A stretch of DNA of 64,000 nucleotides. Origin: Porticoccaceae bacterium. GTDB taxonomy: Bacteria > Pseudomonadota > Gammaproteobacteria > Pseudomonadales > Porticoccaceae. The DNA lies in NCBI GenBank assembly GCA_029248755.1, contig JAQWIR010000007.1, forward strand, positions 29,166 through 93,165. Direction: 5' to 3'. Made by a program: the position numbers and the translations under genes. This document shows positions 1 to 10,336 of the stretch, piece after piece; position 1 is the first letter of the stretch, and each line of letters begins with the position of its first letter. The notes beneath the pieces are model-generated. The model did not search any database. It saw nothing but the letters and a program-made list of their open reading frames with translations, and was not told the DNA's origin.

Positions 1-762
1 CCTGTCGCGCCTCATAATGGCGCCGGTCGATTCGGTTATATTTTTGATGAGTCCGCTATGACCATAACATTAAATGGTACGGGCGCGCATATTGGAATTT
101 CAAAGGTAATCAATGGCGCGGAAATTGAATCTCCAAGTGCAGCTCCAAGTTCAATTGTATATGAAATAGTTGATAGCACTGCGACAACCATGACTTTGAA
201 TGTTGATGTTTCTTGGGCTGACTGGACGTTTAAATTAGTCGCTGTTGCAGATGATACTGGTGATGAGTCCGATGAACCAGTTGTCATTAACGACCCAACA
301 GTTACACCAATCAATTTCAGTGCTACAAGTTCACCTGTTGGAGTGGATTTTATTGCGGTTGATTGCGATCTCTCGATTGATGTTAGTGAACCTTGTGACA
401 CACCATCAGCATTTGCCAGTGCTCAGGCTGTGTATGTCTCAAATCAAGAAATAAACGATCAAGGCCAGTTAGTAGTGACTGTTTCTATGGAAACCGACCA
501 AACAGAAACTACAGGGGCAGGTCTACTTGTTCATTTCGATAGTTCTGAATTGACTCTATCAGATGCGTTGGTAAGTGATTATGGGGCACTTGTTATTGGT
601 CCTAACACGTTAGCGGATACGGATAATGCTGATAATGACAGTGAAACTGACTCAGTTGTTAATATAGGTTGGGTTTCATTTGCTGGAGGCTGGCCTGGCC
701 TTTCACCTGTTGATCTTGTGACTTTAACCTTTGAAATTGCTGCTTCTGACGAAAGTAATTAA
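1..762 (+). CDS. C-terminal part of a secreted/extracellular protein with a cohesin-like beta-sandwich at the C-terminus (5' truncated by window edge)
   Basis: Frame 1 is open from base 1 (PVAPHNGAGRFGYIFDESAMTITLNG...), so the ORF called at 58 continues off the window. The C-terminal segment EINDQGQLVVTVSMETDQTETTGAGLLVHFDSSELTL...VTLTFEIA reads like a cohesin-type domain. It adjoins beta-glucan genes. Confidence 0.6.
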   Translation, partial: PVAPHNGAGRFGYIFDESAMTITLNGTGAHIGISKVINGAEIESPSAAPSSIVYEIVDSTATTMTLNVDVSWADWTFKLVAVADDTGDESDEPVVINDPTVTPINFSATSSPVGVDFIAVDCDLSIDVSEPCDTPSAFASAQAVYVSNQEINDQGQLVVTVSMETDQTETTGAGLLVHFDSSELTLSDALVSDYGALVIGPNTLADTDNADNDSETDSVVNIGWVSFAGGWPGLSPVDLVTLTFEIAASDESN

Positions 763-768
763 TAGTAT

Positions 769-800
769 GAAAAAAAGGGCCTTTAAGGGCCCTTTTTTAT
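769..800. terminator. Bidirectional intrinsic terminator
   Basis: AAAAAAGGGCCTTTAAGGGCCCTTTTTT hairpin with A/T tracts on both sides, between convergent genes. Confidence 0.9.
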
Positions 801-813
801 AAAAAATTATTTT

Positions 814-1371
814 TTAATGCATTATTTTGGTAAAGGATCTAAAGCCATCCTGCATTTGAATATACCATTGAGGCACTGATGGTCCATCACCAACAGGTTT
901 GATTTTAGTATGCTTTTTGACCACATCAGTTAAAATCTGATCACTCTCAGGCTCAATATCAACAAAAAACACATGCTTCCCGTTTTTTAATGCCTTTTCA
1001 AAACGAGCAAATCGATTATTATTACGCTGTATTCCAATAAAGCCAAATTCCCAAGTGAAGAATCCTACTATTACTATTGATAAAAAAATAAACGGTACCC
1101 AAGTGGCCTGTTGCGCCCAGCCTGCTAGTGCAACAATATAAAGTATTAATGTTGCTGCGATAACACCAACTACTGCACCTATTTTTGTGCTGTGAACAAC
1201 ATCCGTACGAAGAACGGCTTCAACCTCATTAAGATTTGGATGTTTTGCAACCTGAGCGTCATCTAAGCTTAATACATGAGAATGGGCGGCTGATATACCT
1301 ATAGTTTCAAGTTCTACTTCAAGTGATTCGAGATCACTAAGGTTATTGCTGATATAAAAATGTCTATTCAT
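814..1371 (-). CDS. Two-TM hypothetical membrane protein
   Basis: 185-aa ORF with two hydrophobic helices (IGAVVGVIAATLILYIVALAG; WVPFIFLSIVIVGFFTW). Confidence 0.7.
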   Translation of the reverse strand: MNRHFYISNNLSDLESLEVELETIGISAAHSHVLSLDDAQVAKHPNLNEVEAVLRTDVVHSTKIGAVVGVIAATLILYIVALAGWAQQATWVPFIFLSIVIVGFFTWEFGFIGIQRNNNRFARFEKALKNGKHVFFVDIEPESDQILTDVVKKHTKIKPVGDGPSVPQWYIQMQDGFRSFTKIMH

Positions 1372-1638
1372 AATAATACCCTCAAGCTTTTTTGATTATT
1401 TATGATTTCTCATGGCACAAAAAAAGTGCTCTCATCTCTTTTTGTTACGATAGCAATTTGAAAGAGGATTAATTCTGCAAAGTAGGCACATAAACCTCAT
1501 ATAAACTCAAAATTTATATATTAAGTTTAGTTCATGTACGAGAGGGTTTTATAATTACAGTAATTATGACGTAAGTGCTTAAAGGCTATGGATACTAGCT
1601 GATGGTTTGGGATTAGTGCGGTTAATAAAGGATTAAAA

Positions 1639-2550
1639 TTAACTTTGCATAACTAGTTTTGGTGTTCTATCAGCGTGGTAGATTCCCCAATGTTTTTCTG
1701 GCTCTAATGGATCTGGCGAGCCTTTCCAATTTTCATCAAAGGCCTCAAAGAAATAAACCAGTACCTGCTGTTCTTGGGCCCAGTTCATTAGTTGATGGAA
1801 ATACTGTTGTTGAAACCACTCATTGACATTATCACTTTCAATACCGCGTCCATTTGAATTCGTAGCCCAACCTGCCTCAGTAATAATAATCTGTTTATCA
1901 GGGTAGGCATCTTGGACTGCTTGATAATTAGCTATGGTGTAAGCTAAGCCTTCATCAATACTCTTGAATTCCCAAACTGGGTAAGTATGTATCGAAATAA
2001 CATCAAGCTGGTCTGCAAGTGGTCTTAAGTTTTCAAGCCAAGGAACATAGTTTTCACAGAAAGTAATAGGTTGCTCTACTTGAGATCGTGCTTGCTGGGC
2101 ATAATTAATTAAACTTTCAGTAGGGACCAAATGGTCAGTCCAAGCTACTGCAGCTTCGTTACCTATAGATACGGAGCTGATAATAGCTGGATATCTATTC
2201 GCCAACCTAATAAGTTCTTCAATTTGCTGTTCATTGTGTTGTTTATTACTGCGTAATTGCTCGTCGGAATAAAGCCCTCCCCAAGGGCAATTCTCATTAC
2301 ACACCTCGGCAGTAACATAGGCGCCAAGCATTACATCAAAGGGGAACTTCTCAGCTTCAATAACATGCAAAACGGTTTTTGAATGCTCATCACTGCCGTA
2401 GAGACGCAATGATTTCCAATCATTTTTTAGAATAAGCAAGTCTTGCTTAACTTGTTCATAGGTTGGAAAATCACCACAATCTGGACTCTGGCCATCCCGA
2501 TATCCTGAATAGCAAATAGCTTTGGCGAAAGGTATATTTTTTTTAGTCAT
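1639..2550 (-). CDS. GH17-type glycoside hydrolase (beta-1,3-glucan active)
   Basis: GH17-like TIM barrel: SIGNEAAVAW, DVISIHTYPVWEF, IIITEAGWATNS, YFFEAFDENWKG. Confidence 0.85.
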   Translation of the reverse strand: MTKKNIPFAKAICYSGYRDGQSPDCGDFPTYEQVKQDLLILKNDWKSLRLYGSDEHSKTVLHVIEAEKFPFDVMLGAYVTAEVCNENCPWGGLYSDEQLRSNKQHNEQQIEELIRLANRYPAIISSVSIGNEAAVAWTDHLVPTESLINYAQQARSQVEQPITFCENYVPWLENLRPLADQLDVISIHTYPVWEFKSIDEGLAYTIANYQAVQDAYPDKQIIITEAGWATNSNGRGIESDNVNEWFQQQYFHQLMNWAQEQQVLVYFFEAFDENWKGSPDPLEPEKHWGIYHADRTPKLVMQS

Positions 2551-2554
2551 AATT

Positions 2555-3445
2555 TTATTTTGAATATTTTAAATTTTCGTTTTTATCCCACAAACCCCAA
2601 TAGGCGCCGACATCACCCTCAGCACCCGTTTTCCATGATTCATCAAATGATGAAAAATAGAACATATCTATTTTTTCTGACTCTGTCCACTGCTGACTAT
2701 TTAGAAAATACCGAATGGCATTGGTTTCTGAGGGCTCAGCCCCATGAAATTTTTGGCCGCGATTTGGCCAACCCGTTTCTGTAATAATCACTTTCTTGCC
2801 TGCAGCGGCTTTAACAGTTCGTCTATACATATCTTTCATATAAAGCAAAGAATATTCAATAGGACAGCCCTCCCAGAAAGGATAGCAGTTAGCTAAAATA
2901 ATGTCGCAAGCTTTGGTTAACGCCGGACGATCTTCAAATTCATAATAGGCATCAACATAGCCTACAGGCAGTTTGGGTACGGCTTCCTTTACTCTGGAAA
3001 TATATTCAAGTAACTGCTTTTCAGATAGATCATCACGATATAAAACTTCATTGCCTACGGCACAAATATTGACATAACCTTGATTGGCTAGCTTAATAAG
3101 TCCTTCGATTTCTAATTCATTTTTATCCAAATCATCACTAAGCCATGCGCCGACTAAGGTTTTCTTACCCATTTCTCGAGCAACCATAGGTATAAATTCG
3201 TTACCTAAAAGACAAGAAAAGGAACGGACCCATGAAGTGTGAGGTTTGAGTATAGCCATGCGCTCTCGAATTTGTTTGATTTCAAGCTGCTCGCCAGGCT
3301 CTTGACCTTCGCGATAAGCACTAAAACCAATGCCATGAATTCCAGAGTCTAAGCAACTCTTAAAATGTTCCTGCATTTTTACTTGGTTTAGTTCAGAAAT
3401 ATCTATTCCGGTAAGGGATAGTATTTTTCCTTCTCTTTTGGACAT
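2555..3445 (-). CDS. GH17-type glycoside hydrolase
   Basis: AVGNEVLYRDDL, VIITETGWPNRG, MFYFSSFDESWKTGAEGDVGAYWGL; 4-bp gap to the downstream GH17. Confidence 0.85.
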   Translation of the reverse strand: MSKREGKILSLTGIDISELNQVKMQEHFKSCLDSGIHGIGFSAYREGQEPGEQLEIKQIRERMAILKPHTSWVRSFSCLLGNEFIPMVAREMGKKTLVGAWLSDDLDKNELEIEGLIKLANQGYVNICAVGNEVLYRDDLSEKQLLEYISRVKEAVPKLPVGYVDAYYEFEDRPALTKACDIILANCYPFWEGCPIEYSLLYMKDMYRRTVKAAAGKKVIITETGWPNRGQKFHGAEPSETNAIRYFLNSQQWTESEKIDMFYFSSFDESWKTGAEGDVGAYWGLWDKNENLKYSK

Positions 3446-3878
3446 TGATTAATACAACCTTAGAAGTTCATATTTAATGACTAGTTTACATTAAGTTTAG
3501 CGCATTTATCAGAGTGAAATTTCGAATTCAAATTTCTTTTTCGCCTAATTTTTTTAAAGAATCCTAATAGATAAAAGTACAACTGACAACTGACAAATTT
3601 AATATTTAAATACCTTATATTTTTCTTTTAGCCAATGATAGTGGTAAATAATGAATAAATATGCAGATATTTGGCCAATTTTCGGCAAAAAGGTCTTTTT
3701 AAACGACCGATAAACTAGCGAAATTAAAATAGTCCACTTAGAATAGCCCGCTTTTGAGTTTTATCAGATATCGTATATAGCATTAAAAGTCTAAATGAGA
3801 CAAAAGGATTTGTTAGCAGGTATCCATTAATGTGGATTCCAGTACTTACTTTAAACAATATAATTAGTTAGGTTTCAA

Positions 3879-6800
3879 ATGACTCATAAGCAAATTCACC
3901 TAGGGCAGCAACTTCGTCAAACCAGTAATATTGAGGTTGGCGGCCAATATGTCAGTATAGAAGGCGAGACTTTCTATCAAATTGAAAACTACGATCAGAT
4001 GAAGGATTTCTTTATCAGCGTAGTGAGCGACTCTGATCACTGGATGTTTATATCCACTCGTGGAGGGCTTTCTGCTGGCAGAATTAATTCAGAAAATGCA
4101 CTTTTTCCATACTACACAGATGACAAAGTGAGTGATGGGTCTCCCTTTACAGGTAGTAGAACCATAGCTCTAGCAACTATTGGCGATAAGACCTCTCTTT
4201 GGGAACCGTTCTCCGAGCAATACAATGGAATTTATAACACCACGCGCAATCTTTATAAGAATGTATTTGGTGATAAGCTAATTTTTGAAGAAATAAACCA
4301 TGATCTCGCTCTTACATTTCGCTATTCATGGCGAACGTCAGATAAATTTGGTTTTGTAAAAACTTCTACCTTGATTAATACAGGCGACTCTTTGGCGCAA
4401 GTTGAGATCATTGATGGTATTGAGAATCTCATTCCTTATGGAGTTGAGACTGATGTTCAGGGCAATTTAAGTTGTTTGGTAGATGCGTATAAAAAGAATG
4501 AGCTTGAGGCCGACAGCGGCCTTGGCCTTTATAGTATGAGTTCAATTCTGGTAGATCGTGCGGAACCAAGTGAAGCGTTGTCTACAACAACCGTTTGGTC
4601 CGTTGGCCTATCTGAGTCTAAAAAGCTAGTGTCTTCTCTTCAGTTGGATAATTTCCGCAAGGGTAATGCTGTTGACCAAGAGCTTGATGTTCGAGGTCGA
4701 CGCGGTGCTTATTTTGTAAATGATTGTTTAGCCTTGAGCCCCTCTGCAGAAAAAAGTTGGAGCATTGTGGCTGAAATTAATCAGGGCCCTGCGAAAGTAA
4801 AAGACTTAATTGCATACTTAAAAGCGGATGATAATATCAGACAGGATATAGAAGCTGATATCGCTCTTGGTTCAGAAAATCTTGCTCGTATTGTCGGTAT
4901 TTCAGATGGTCTTCAGGTGACTGAAGATAAACTAAGTGCAAACCATCACTTTGCCAATGTTTTGTTCAATGTTATGCGTGGTGGTCTGTTTGTCGATAAC
5001 TACGCAGTGCCAAAGGCTGACTTAATCGCCTTTGTTAAAGGCTTTAATCGCGGCGTATATGATCAGTTTACAGACTTTTTCGAAGCCTTAGATGACACGT
5101 TCCACTACAGTGATTTAATTAAAGCAGCATCAAAACAAAATGATGCCGGCATTCAACGTATCTGTTTTGAATATTTACCCCTTTCATTTAGCCGCCGACA
5201 TGGTGATCCTTCTCGGCCCTGGAATAAGTTTAATATTAAAGTGAAGCAAGAAGATGGTTCACAGTTGCTAAACTTTGAGGGTAACTGGCGTGATATTTTC
5301 CAAAATTGGGAAGCTTTGAGTTATTCAATCCCCAATTATATTGAAAGTATGATCTGTAAGTTTGTGAATGCTTCTACAGCTGATGGCTATAACCCGTACC
5401 GCATCACTAAAGCCGGTATTGATTGGGAAAAGCCAGATCCGAGCGACCCTTGGGCCAATATTGGCTATTGGGGTGATCATCAGATTATTTATTTATTGAA
5501 GTTCTTGGAATTTTCTAATGATCATCATCCAGGTACCTTACGCGATTTCTTAACCCGCGATCTATTTTGTTATGCCAACGTGCCTTACAAAATTAAAGGC
5601 TACCAAGATTTATTAAAAGATCCGCACAATACCATTGATTTTGATGAGTCCGTTGACGAACTTATTGAACAGCGGGTCTCTCAGGTTGGTGCTGATGGAC
5701 GTTTAATTTGGGATAAGAATGGCTCAGTTTATTATGTGAACTTAACTGAGAAGCTTCTAGCGACAATGTTATCTAAATTGTCGAACTTTATTCCAGAGGG
5801 CGGTATTTGGATGAACACCCAACGCCCAGAGTGGAATGATGCAAATAATGCATTGGTTGGCTATGGCGTGTCCATGGTAACGCTATATTACACGCGACGT
5901 TATCAGCAGTATCTTCTTGATTTATTTGCTAACTCTGAGCTGCAAGAAGTGGCCATATCAGAAGAAATTAATGCGCTACTTAAATCAATTAACAGTACCT
6001 TTGAAAATAATAAGCAATTATTAGCTGGAAAAATCAATGATACAGATAGAAAGCGCGTTGTTGATGCTCTAGGTGAAGCAGGCAGTGATTTCCGTAGCGG
6101 TGTTTATAGCAATGACTTCAGTGGTCATCGCGTTGTGCTTAAAACGGCTGACTTGATTGCATTTTTGAAACTATCTCTGGAATATATTGACCACACCATT
6201 GGGGCTAATCGTCGTGAAGACGGTTTATATCACGCTTATAACCTTATGACGGCCACTAAAGATTCTGTAGAAGTAAACTATCTTTATGAAATGCTAGAGG
6301 GTCAAGTAGCGGTCTTGAGTTCTGGCTATTTAAGCCCTGAACAGGCGTTAGAGGTGCTGACTTCATTGAGAAATTCGGCGGTTTACACGGCACGTCAGCA
6401 CTCTTATTTATTGTATCCTGATCGTGAACTAACTCGTTTTGTGGATAAAAATATTATTTCTGAAGCACAGTTTAACAGCTCTAAACTACTAGCATCGTTA
6501 ATTGCCTCTGGTGATACATCATTGGTAGAAAAAGATTCTCAGGGTGGATATCACTTTAATGGTGCCTTCAATAATGTCGATAGCGCTAAAGCTGTTTTAG
6601 ACAGCTTAAAAGAAAATGGCTACCAAGATTTAGTTGAGAAAGAGCAATCACTGATTGAAGACATTTTTGAAGCAGTCTTTAATCATCGCCAATTTACGGG
6701 TCGATCGGGTGGTATGTATGCCTATGAGGGTCTTGGCTCGATTTACTGGCACATGGTATCTAAACTATTGTTGGCAGCCCTTGAAAATTTCCGCAAAGCC

Positions 6801-7343
6801 TTAGAGCAGGGCTCTGATGCGGTTACTGTGGGTAAATTAGCGGATTGTTATTTCGATATACGCGCGGGAATTGGCTTTAATAAAACACCAGATAATTACG
6901 GTGCATTTCCAACCGACCCATACTCTCATACCCCAGGTTTTGCCGGTGCTAAACAGCCAGGTATGACGGGTCAGGTTAAAGAGGAAGTAATTACGCGTCT
7001 TATGGAGCTGGGTCTATCAGTGAAGGACGGGACTATTTGCTTTAAGCCGTTTATTCTTAGAAAGTCTGAGTTTCTTTCAGCTTCTGATAGTCTAAGTTAC
7101 TTTGATACTTCAGGCGGTCATCAGTCGGTAAATCTTCAAGCTGGTCAACTAGGCTTTACCTACTGTCAGGTTCCGGTTATTTATAGTCTTGCAGATGAAA
7201 CATCCATCATAATCAGCTTTGCTGATGGTTCTGAAAAGGCGATTGCAGCAGATGCTATTGATGCGCAAACATCACTTGCTATTTTTGATAAAACTGGCGA
7301 AGTGGTCAAAATTCAAGTTGCTCTTCAACCGGGTCTTGAATAA
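3879..7343 (+). CDS. Beta-1,3-glucan/oligoglucan phosphorylase-like protein (GH149-type; GH94/GH149/GH161 superfamily)
   Basis: 1154 aa, phosphorylase-like N-terminus (STRGGLSAGRINSENALFPYYTDDKVSDG) and (a/a)6 segments (WANIGYWGDHQIIYLLKFLE). Context is GH17 genes. Distinguishing GH149 from GH161 needs an HMM. Confidence 0.7.
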   Translation: MTHKQIHLGQQLRQTSNIEVGGQYVSIEGETFYQIENYDQMKDFFISVVSDSDHWMFISTRGGLSAGRINSENALFPYYTDDKVSDGSPFTGSRTIALATIGDKTSLWEPFSEQYNGIYNTTRNLYKNVFGDKLIFEEINHDLALTFRYSWRTSDKFGFVKTSTLINTGDSLAQVEIIDGIENLIPYGVETDVQGNLSCLVDAYKKNELEADSGLGLYSMSSILVDRAEPSEALSTTTVWSVGLSESKKLVSSLQLDNFRKGNAVDQELDVRGRRGAYFVNDCLALSPSAEKSWSIVAEINQGPAKVKDLIAYLKADDNIRQDIEADIALGSENLARIVGISDGLQVTEDKLSANHHFANVLFNVMRGGLFVDNYAVPKADLIAFVKGFNRGVYDQFTDFFEALDDTFHYSDLIKAASKQNDAGIQRICFEYLPLSFSRRHGDPSRPWNKFNIKVKQEDGSQLLNFEGNWRDIFQNWEALSYSIPNYIESMICKFVNASTADGYNPYRITKAGIDWEKPDPSDPWANIGYWGDHQIIYLLKFLEFSNDHHPGTLRDFLTRDLFCYANVPYKIKGYQDLLKDPHNTIDFDESVDELIEQRVSQVGADGRLIWDKNGSVYYVNLTEKLLATMLSKLSNFIPEGGIWMNTQRPEWNDANNALVGYGVSMVTLYYTRRYQQYLLDLFANSELQEVAISEEINALLKSINSTFENNKQLLAGKINDTDRKRVVDALGEAGSDFRSGVYSNDFSGHRVVLKTADLIAFLKLSLEYIDHTIGANRREDGLYHAYNLMTATKDSVEVNYLYEMLEGQVAVLSSGYLSPEQALEVLTSLRNSAVYTARQHSYLLYPDRELTRFVDKNIISEAQFNSSKLLASLIASGDTSLVEKDSQGGYHFNGAFNNVDSAKAVLDSLKENGYQDLVEKEQSLIEDIFEAVFNHRQFTGRSGGMYAYEGLGSIYWHMVSKLLLAALENFRKALEQGSDAVTVGKLADCYFDIRAGIGFNKTPDNYGAFPTDPYSHTPGFAGAKQPGMTGQVKEEVITRLMELGLSVKDGTICFKPFILRKSEFLSASDSLSYFDTSGGHQSVNLQAGQLGFTYCQVPVIYSLADETSIIISFADGSEKAIAADAIDAQTSLAIFDKTGEVVKIQVALQPGLE

Positions 7344-7366
7344 GCGTAGATATAATAATGTGAGAC

Positions 7367-7396
7367 AAAAAAGCCGTCTAGATAGACGGCTTTTTT
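7367..7396. terminator. Bidirectional intrinsic terminator between convergent genes
   Basis: AAAAAAGCCGTCTAGATAGACGGCTTTTTT. Confidence 0.92.
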
Positions 7397-7421
7397 ATTA
7401 TTAGAGATTACTCAATTTATC

Positions 7422-8837
7422 TTATCGCGCTTCCAGTTGTGTGCGAATTTCTTGAGATCGCTCCTCATCCAGATCGTAGTTACGCATGGCTAGGATGGCT
7501 ATAAGCGTGCCTGCGCAGGGAATAATAATATAGCTAAGGCGAAGCATTGTTAGGGTTTCTTCACCCTGAACCGCAACTGATTGATCAAAGCCAATAACAC
7601 TTAAAATTAAGCCGCTGGCGGCTCCTGCAAAAGCGCCCCCAAATTTAACCATCCACCAATAGATAGCGCCAAAGGTGCCTTCGCGTCTTTGGTTTGTTTC
7701 AAGTTCGTCAAGGTCACAAACATCAGCTGTCATTGACATCATAATAGTAAATAGGCCGCCAATACCGAATGCGAAAAGAGGTAATGGTATAAACATCATC
7801 CAAGGATTTTCTGGTGAAAACCCCCACCAAAATAATACATAGCCAACCAGAGAAACTGCTTGAGAGTATAGGAATGTAGTTTTCTTACCGTATTTTTGCG
7901 CGCAGTAATTAACAATAGGAATAACCATAAAAGTGGTAAATAAAGCACCTATAGAGCCAAATAATGTCGGCCAAACGCCAGCTGCTGTCGGATCTCCTTC
8001 ATTCATATAATAGACAACAATAAACCAAGAAAATGCAGCGACTACTTGGAAGGCATTAAAGATAAAGAAGGTAGCAATACAGATTTTTTGGAATGGTTTA
8101 TTACTTAGAGTCACAACAATACCACGACCAAAATCAATCATAGTTTCTTTTAAAGTTTTATCGTCACTTTCATACTGAATGGATGATGCTGGTGTTGTAT
8201 GGGTGCAAAAAATAGCGGGCACTAATGCCATTATCATACAGCCACCGCCAACCCATAAAGAGAGTGTTCTAGCCCCCTCGGTTGCTGATTCGTACCAATC
8301 GGGGTCATAAAGAATAATCCAAAACCAAGGTGCAATTACCCATGCCCACTGCCCAATCCATTGTGCGACCGCCATAATTCTTGTGCGCTCATGGAAGTCT
8401 GTGCTCATTTCATAGCCCATAGCCACATAGGGTACGCCGAAGATGGTCATACCAATCCAAAATACACAGGCCCAGAAAAGAAAGTAGTAAAAGTTATACA
8501 TCTCTGTGTTGGTGGCATACAGTTGCCACATCATCATAAATGATAGGCCTGAGATAATAGCGCCAACAAAAACATAGGGTCGACGTTTGCCCCAGCGAGA
8601 ATTAGTGTGATCTGAGATATAACCCATCAATGGATCAGTTACTGCATCAATTAGCTTAGGGATAAAGAAAATAAGCGCCCAAAGAACTGGGCTCATACCG
8701 AGTCCTTGAACCAGAATCACCATAAATATACCCAATGCAGCCGGAAACATTTGATTAGCTAACATACCAATGCCGAAAGCGACTTTTTGATTAAAGGGTA
8801 CTTGATTGGTTGTTGATGCTTCTTGTACGTTATCCAT
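7422..8837 (-). CDS. MFS sugar transporter, GPH (glycoside-pentoside-hexuronide) cation symporter family
   Basis: 12-TM profile; FIPKLIDAVTDPLMGYISDHTNSRWGKRRPY is the GPH signature. Confidence 0.9.
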   Translation of the reverse strand: MDNVQEASTTNQVPFNQKVAFGIGMLANQMFPAALGIFMVILVQGLGMSPVLWALIFFIPKLIDAVTDPLMGYISDHTNSRWGKRRPYVFVGAIISGLSFMMMWQLYATNTEMYNFYYFLFWACVFWIGMTIFGVPYVAMGYEMSTDFHERTRIMAVAQWIGQWAWVIAPWFWIILYDPDWYESATEGARTLSLWVGGGCMIMALVPAIFCTHTTPASSIQYESDDKTLKETMIDFGRGIVVTLSNKPFQKICIATFFIFNAFQVVAAFSWFIVVYYMNEGDPTAAGVWPTLFGSIGALFTTFMVIPIVNYCAQKYGKKTTFLYSQAVSLVGYVLFWWGFSPENPWMMFIPLPLFAFGIGGLFTIMMSMTADVCDLDELETNQRREGTFGAIYWWMVKFGGAFAGAASGLILSVIGFDQSVAVQGEETLTMLRLSYIIIPCAGTLIAILAMRNYDLDEERSQEIRTQLEAR

Positions 8838-8962
8838 AATCCCGATCTTCTAGTATTAATTTAATTTTAAGTGCTTGTGGTTCGCACTTTTGATTTAAGC
8901 AGAGTCTAACATCTTTTTTCTATTAATCGTTTAAGTATAAGTGAGCTCTCAGAAGTAATAAC

Positions 8963-10192
8963 CTATGATTCGATCAATATGGGGATATTTGCGGTAGCAG
9001 AACCACCATGGCAGTCATCCACATAAACAAAAAGCCTGAATTCACCGCTTTTTGGGGGTGAAAACTCTATTTTTGATGATGTATGTGAGTCCGATTGTTG
9101 CCATACAATTTCTGGTGTTGGCTCAAAGTCACCACCATCACTTTCTAATTCTCGATCCACTTCTTTCATCAATTCCCAGCGATAACTTAGGCTTTTATCC
9201 GAGTATTTGATATCTATTGTTGCGCTATAAGTATGGTCTTGTTGCAAGCTGATACTCTCTTCGGCAAGCATACCGTTTACTTTTAATTTACCAATTTGAG
9301 GGATTCTGTGTTCAGCCCATTCTCCAGTCCAAAGATACTGCATCACTTGGGCCGCCTCGGTACATTTATTATTATCTAAAAATAGTCCGTACCAAGTAGG
9401 TGTTCTCTCTTGTTTTTGTCCCCATAAAAACACAAATGAACCAATACATTGTTTAGCATCAGCAGCAATGTAATTTAAAAATCTAGAGTGGTAGTCACTG
9501 GCTTTTTCTGTGCTATTTGCCTCGATAGGCCTATCCCAGCTTGTGCTTTCGCATTCCCAGTGCCCTGTGGCGCCCCATTCGGTAATCATATAAGCACCCC
9601 GATAATTACTTTCTTGCAAAAAGCGAGGTAGTTTATCGATGGCGCCATAAATTTGGAAAGACAATAAATCTAAATCGGGACATTTTTCGGCAACAAGACT
9701 CATAACCTCGGGCTCAGCGCCAGCCAGCATGGTAGTAGTCGGGTGGTTAGGGTCTATATTGTGGATCATTTTCGATAGATCATTTACCGCGCTCCATACT
9801 TCGGGGTTTTTGGAGCGTAGATTTAGTTCATTACCAATACCCCAAATTAACAGTGCGGGATGATCCTTAAGGGCAAGAATATCTTGCTTAATAGATTCCA
9901 TTTGCTCAGCTACAGCCTGCTGGTTATCGTAGTCAAAGCCATGCCGCTCTCGCTCTATCTCCAACCCCATACAGACCATTAAGCCATTTTGATGGGCTTC
10001 ATCAAGAATTTCGAGTCCGCTTTTTTCACCATTATTGACCCGCCATGTGCGAAAAGCATTACCACCAAAATCTGCAAGACTTTTAATACTGCCAAAATCA
10101 ACCCCAGCACCATTAATATAAAAAGGTTTATTATCAACCCTAAGTTGGAATTTACTATCACTGAAATGTAGCTCAACCTTAGAAGGTTTCAT
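8963..10192 (-). CDS. GH2-type TIM-barrel glycoside hydrolase
   Basis: GGNAFRTWRVNN, HPALLIWGIGNELNL (acid/base NE), GAYMITEWGATGHWE (nucleophile E). Confidence 0.7.
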   Translation of the reverse strand: MKPSKVELHFSDSKFQLRVDNKPFYINGAGVDFGSIKSLADFGGNAFRTWRVNNGEKSGLEILDEAHQNGLMVCMGLEIERERHGFDYDNQQAVAEQMESIKQDILALKDHPALLIWGIGNELNLRSKNPEVWSAVNDLSKMIHNIDPNHPTTTMLAGAEPEVMSLVAEKCPDLDLLSFQIYGAIDKLPRFLQESNYRGAYMITEWGATGHWECESTSWDRPIEANSTEKASDYHSRFLNYIAADAKQCIGSFVFLWGQKQERTPTWYGLFLDNNKCTEAAQVMQYLWTGEWAEHRIPQIGKLKVNGMLAEESISLQQDHTYSATIDIKYSDKSLSYRWELMKEVDRELESDGGDFEPTPEIVWQQSDSHTSSKIEFSPPKSGEFRLFVYVDDCHGGSATANIPILIES

Positions 10193-10336
10193 GGGTGGTG
10201 CCTTGGCTAAAAATAATGTGTTTCATTCTAGTTTTGAGGAGCGGACAAAACAAGCGCTATTGCCACTAGAAAAAACTAATCAATGAGTAATATAATTGCC
10301 GGCTTTTTTATACATAAACAATTAAAGGTTAATTGA

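Noticed and set aside
245-454. 69-aa ORF in another frame at the left edge
   Set aside because: Overlaps the continuous frame-1 ORF that runs in from outside the window; low-complexity translation.
3579-3596. Tandem ACAACTGACAACTGACAA as a CRISPR-like or regulatory repeat
   Set aside because: Only two 7-bp units; too short to support a separate claim.
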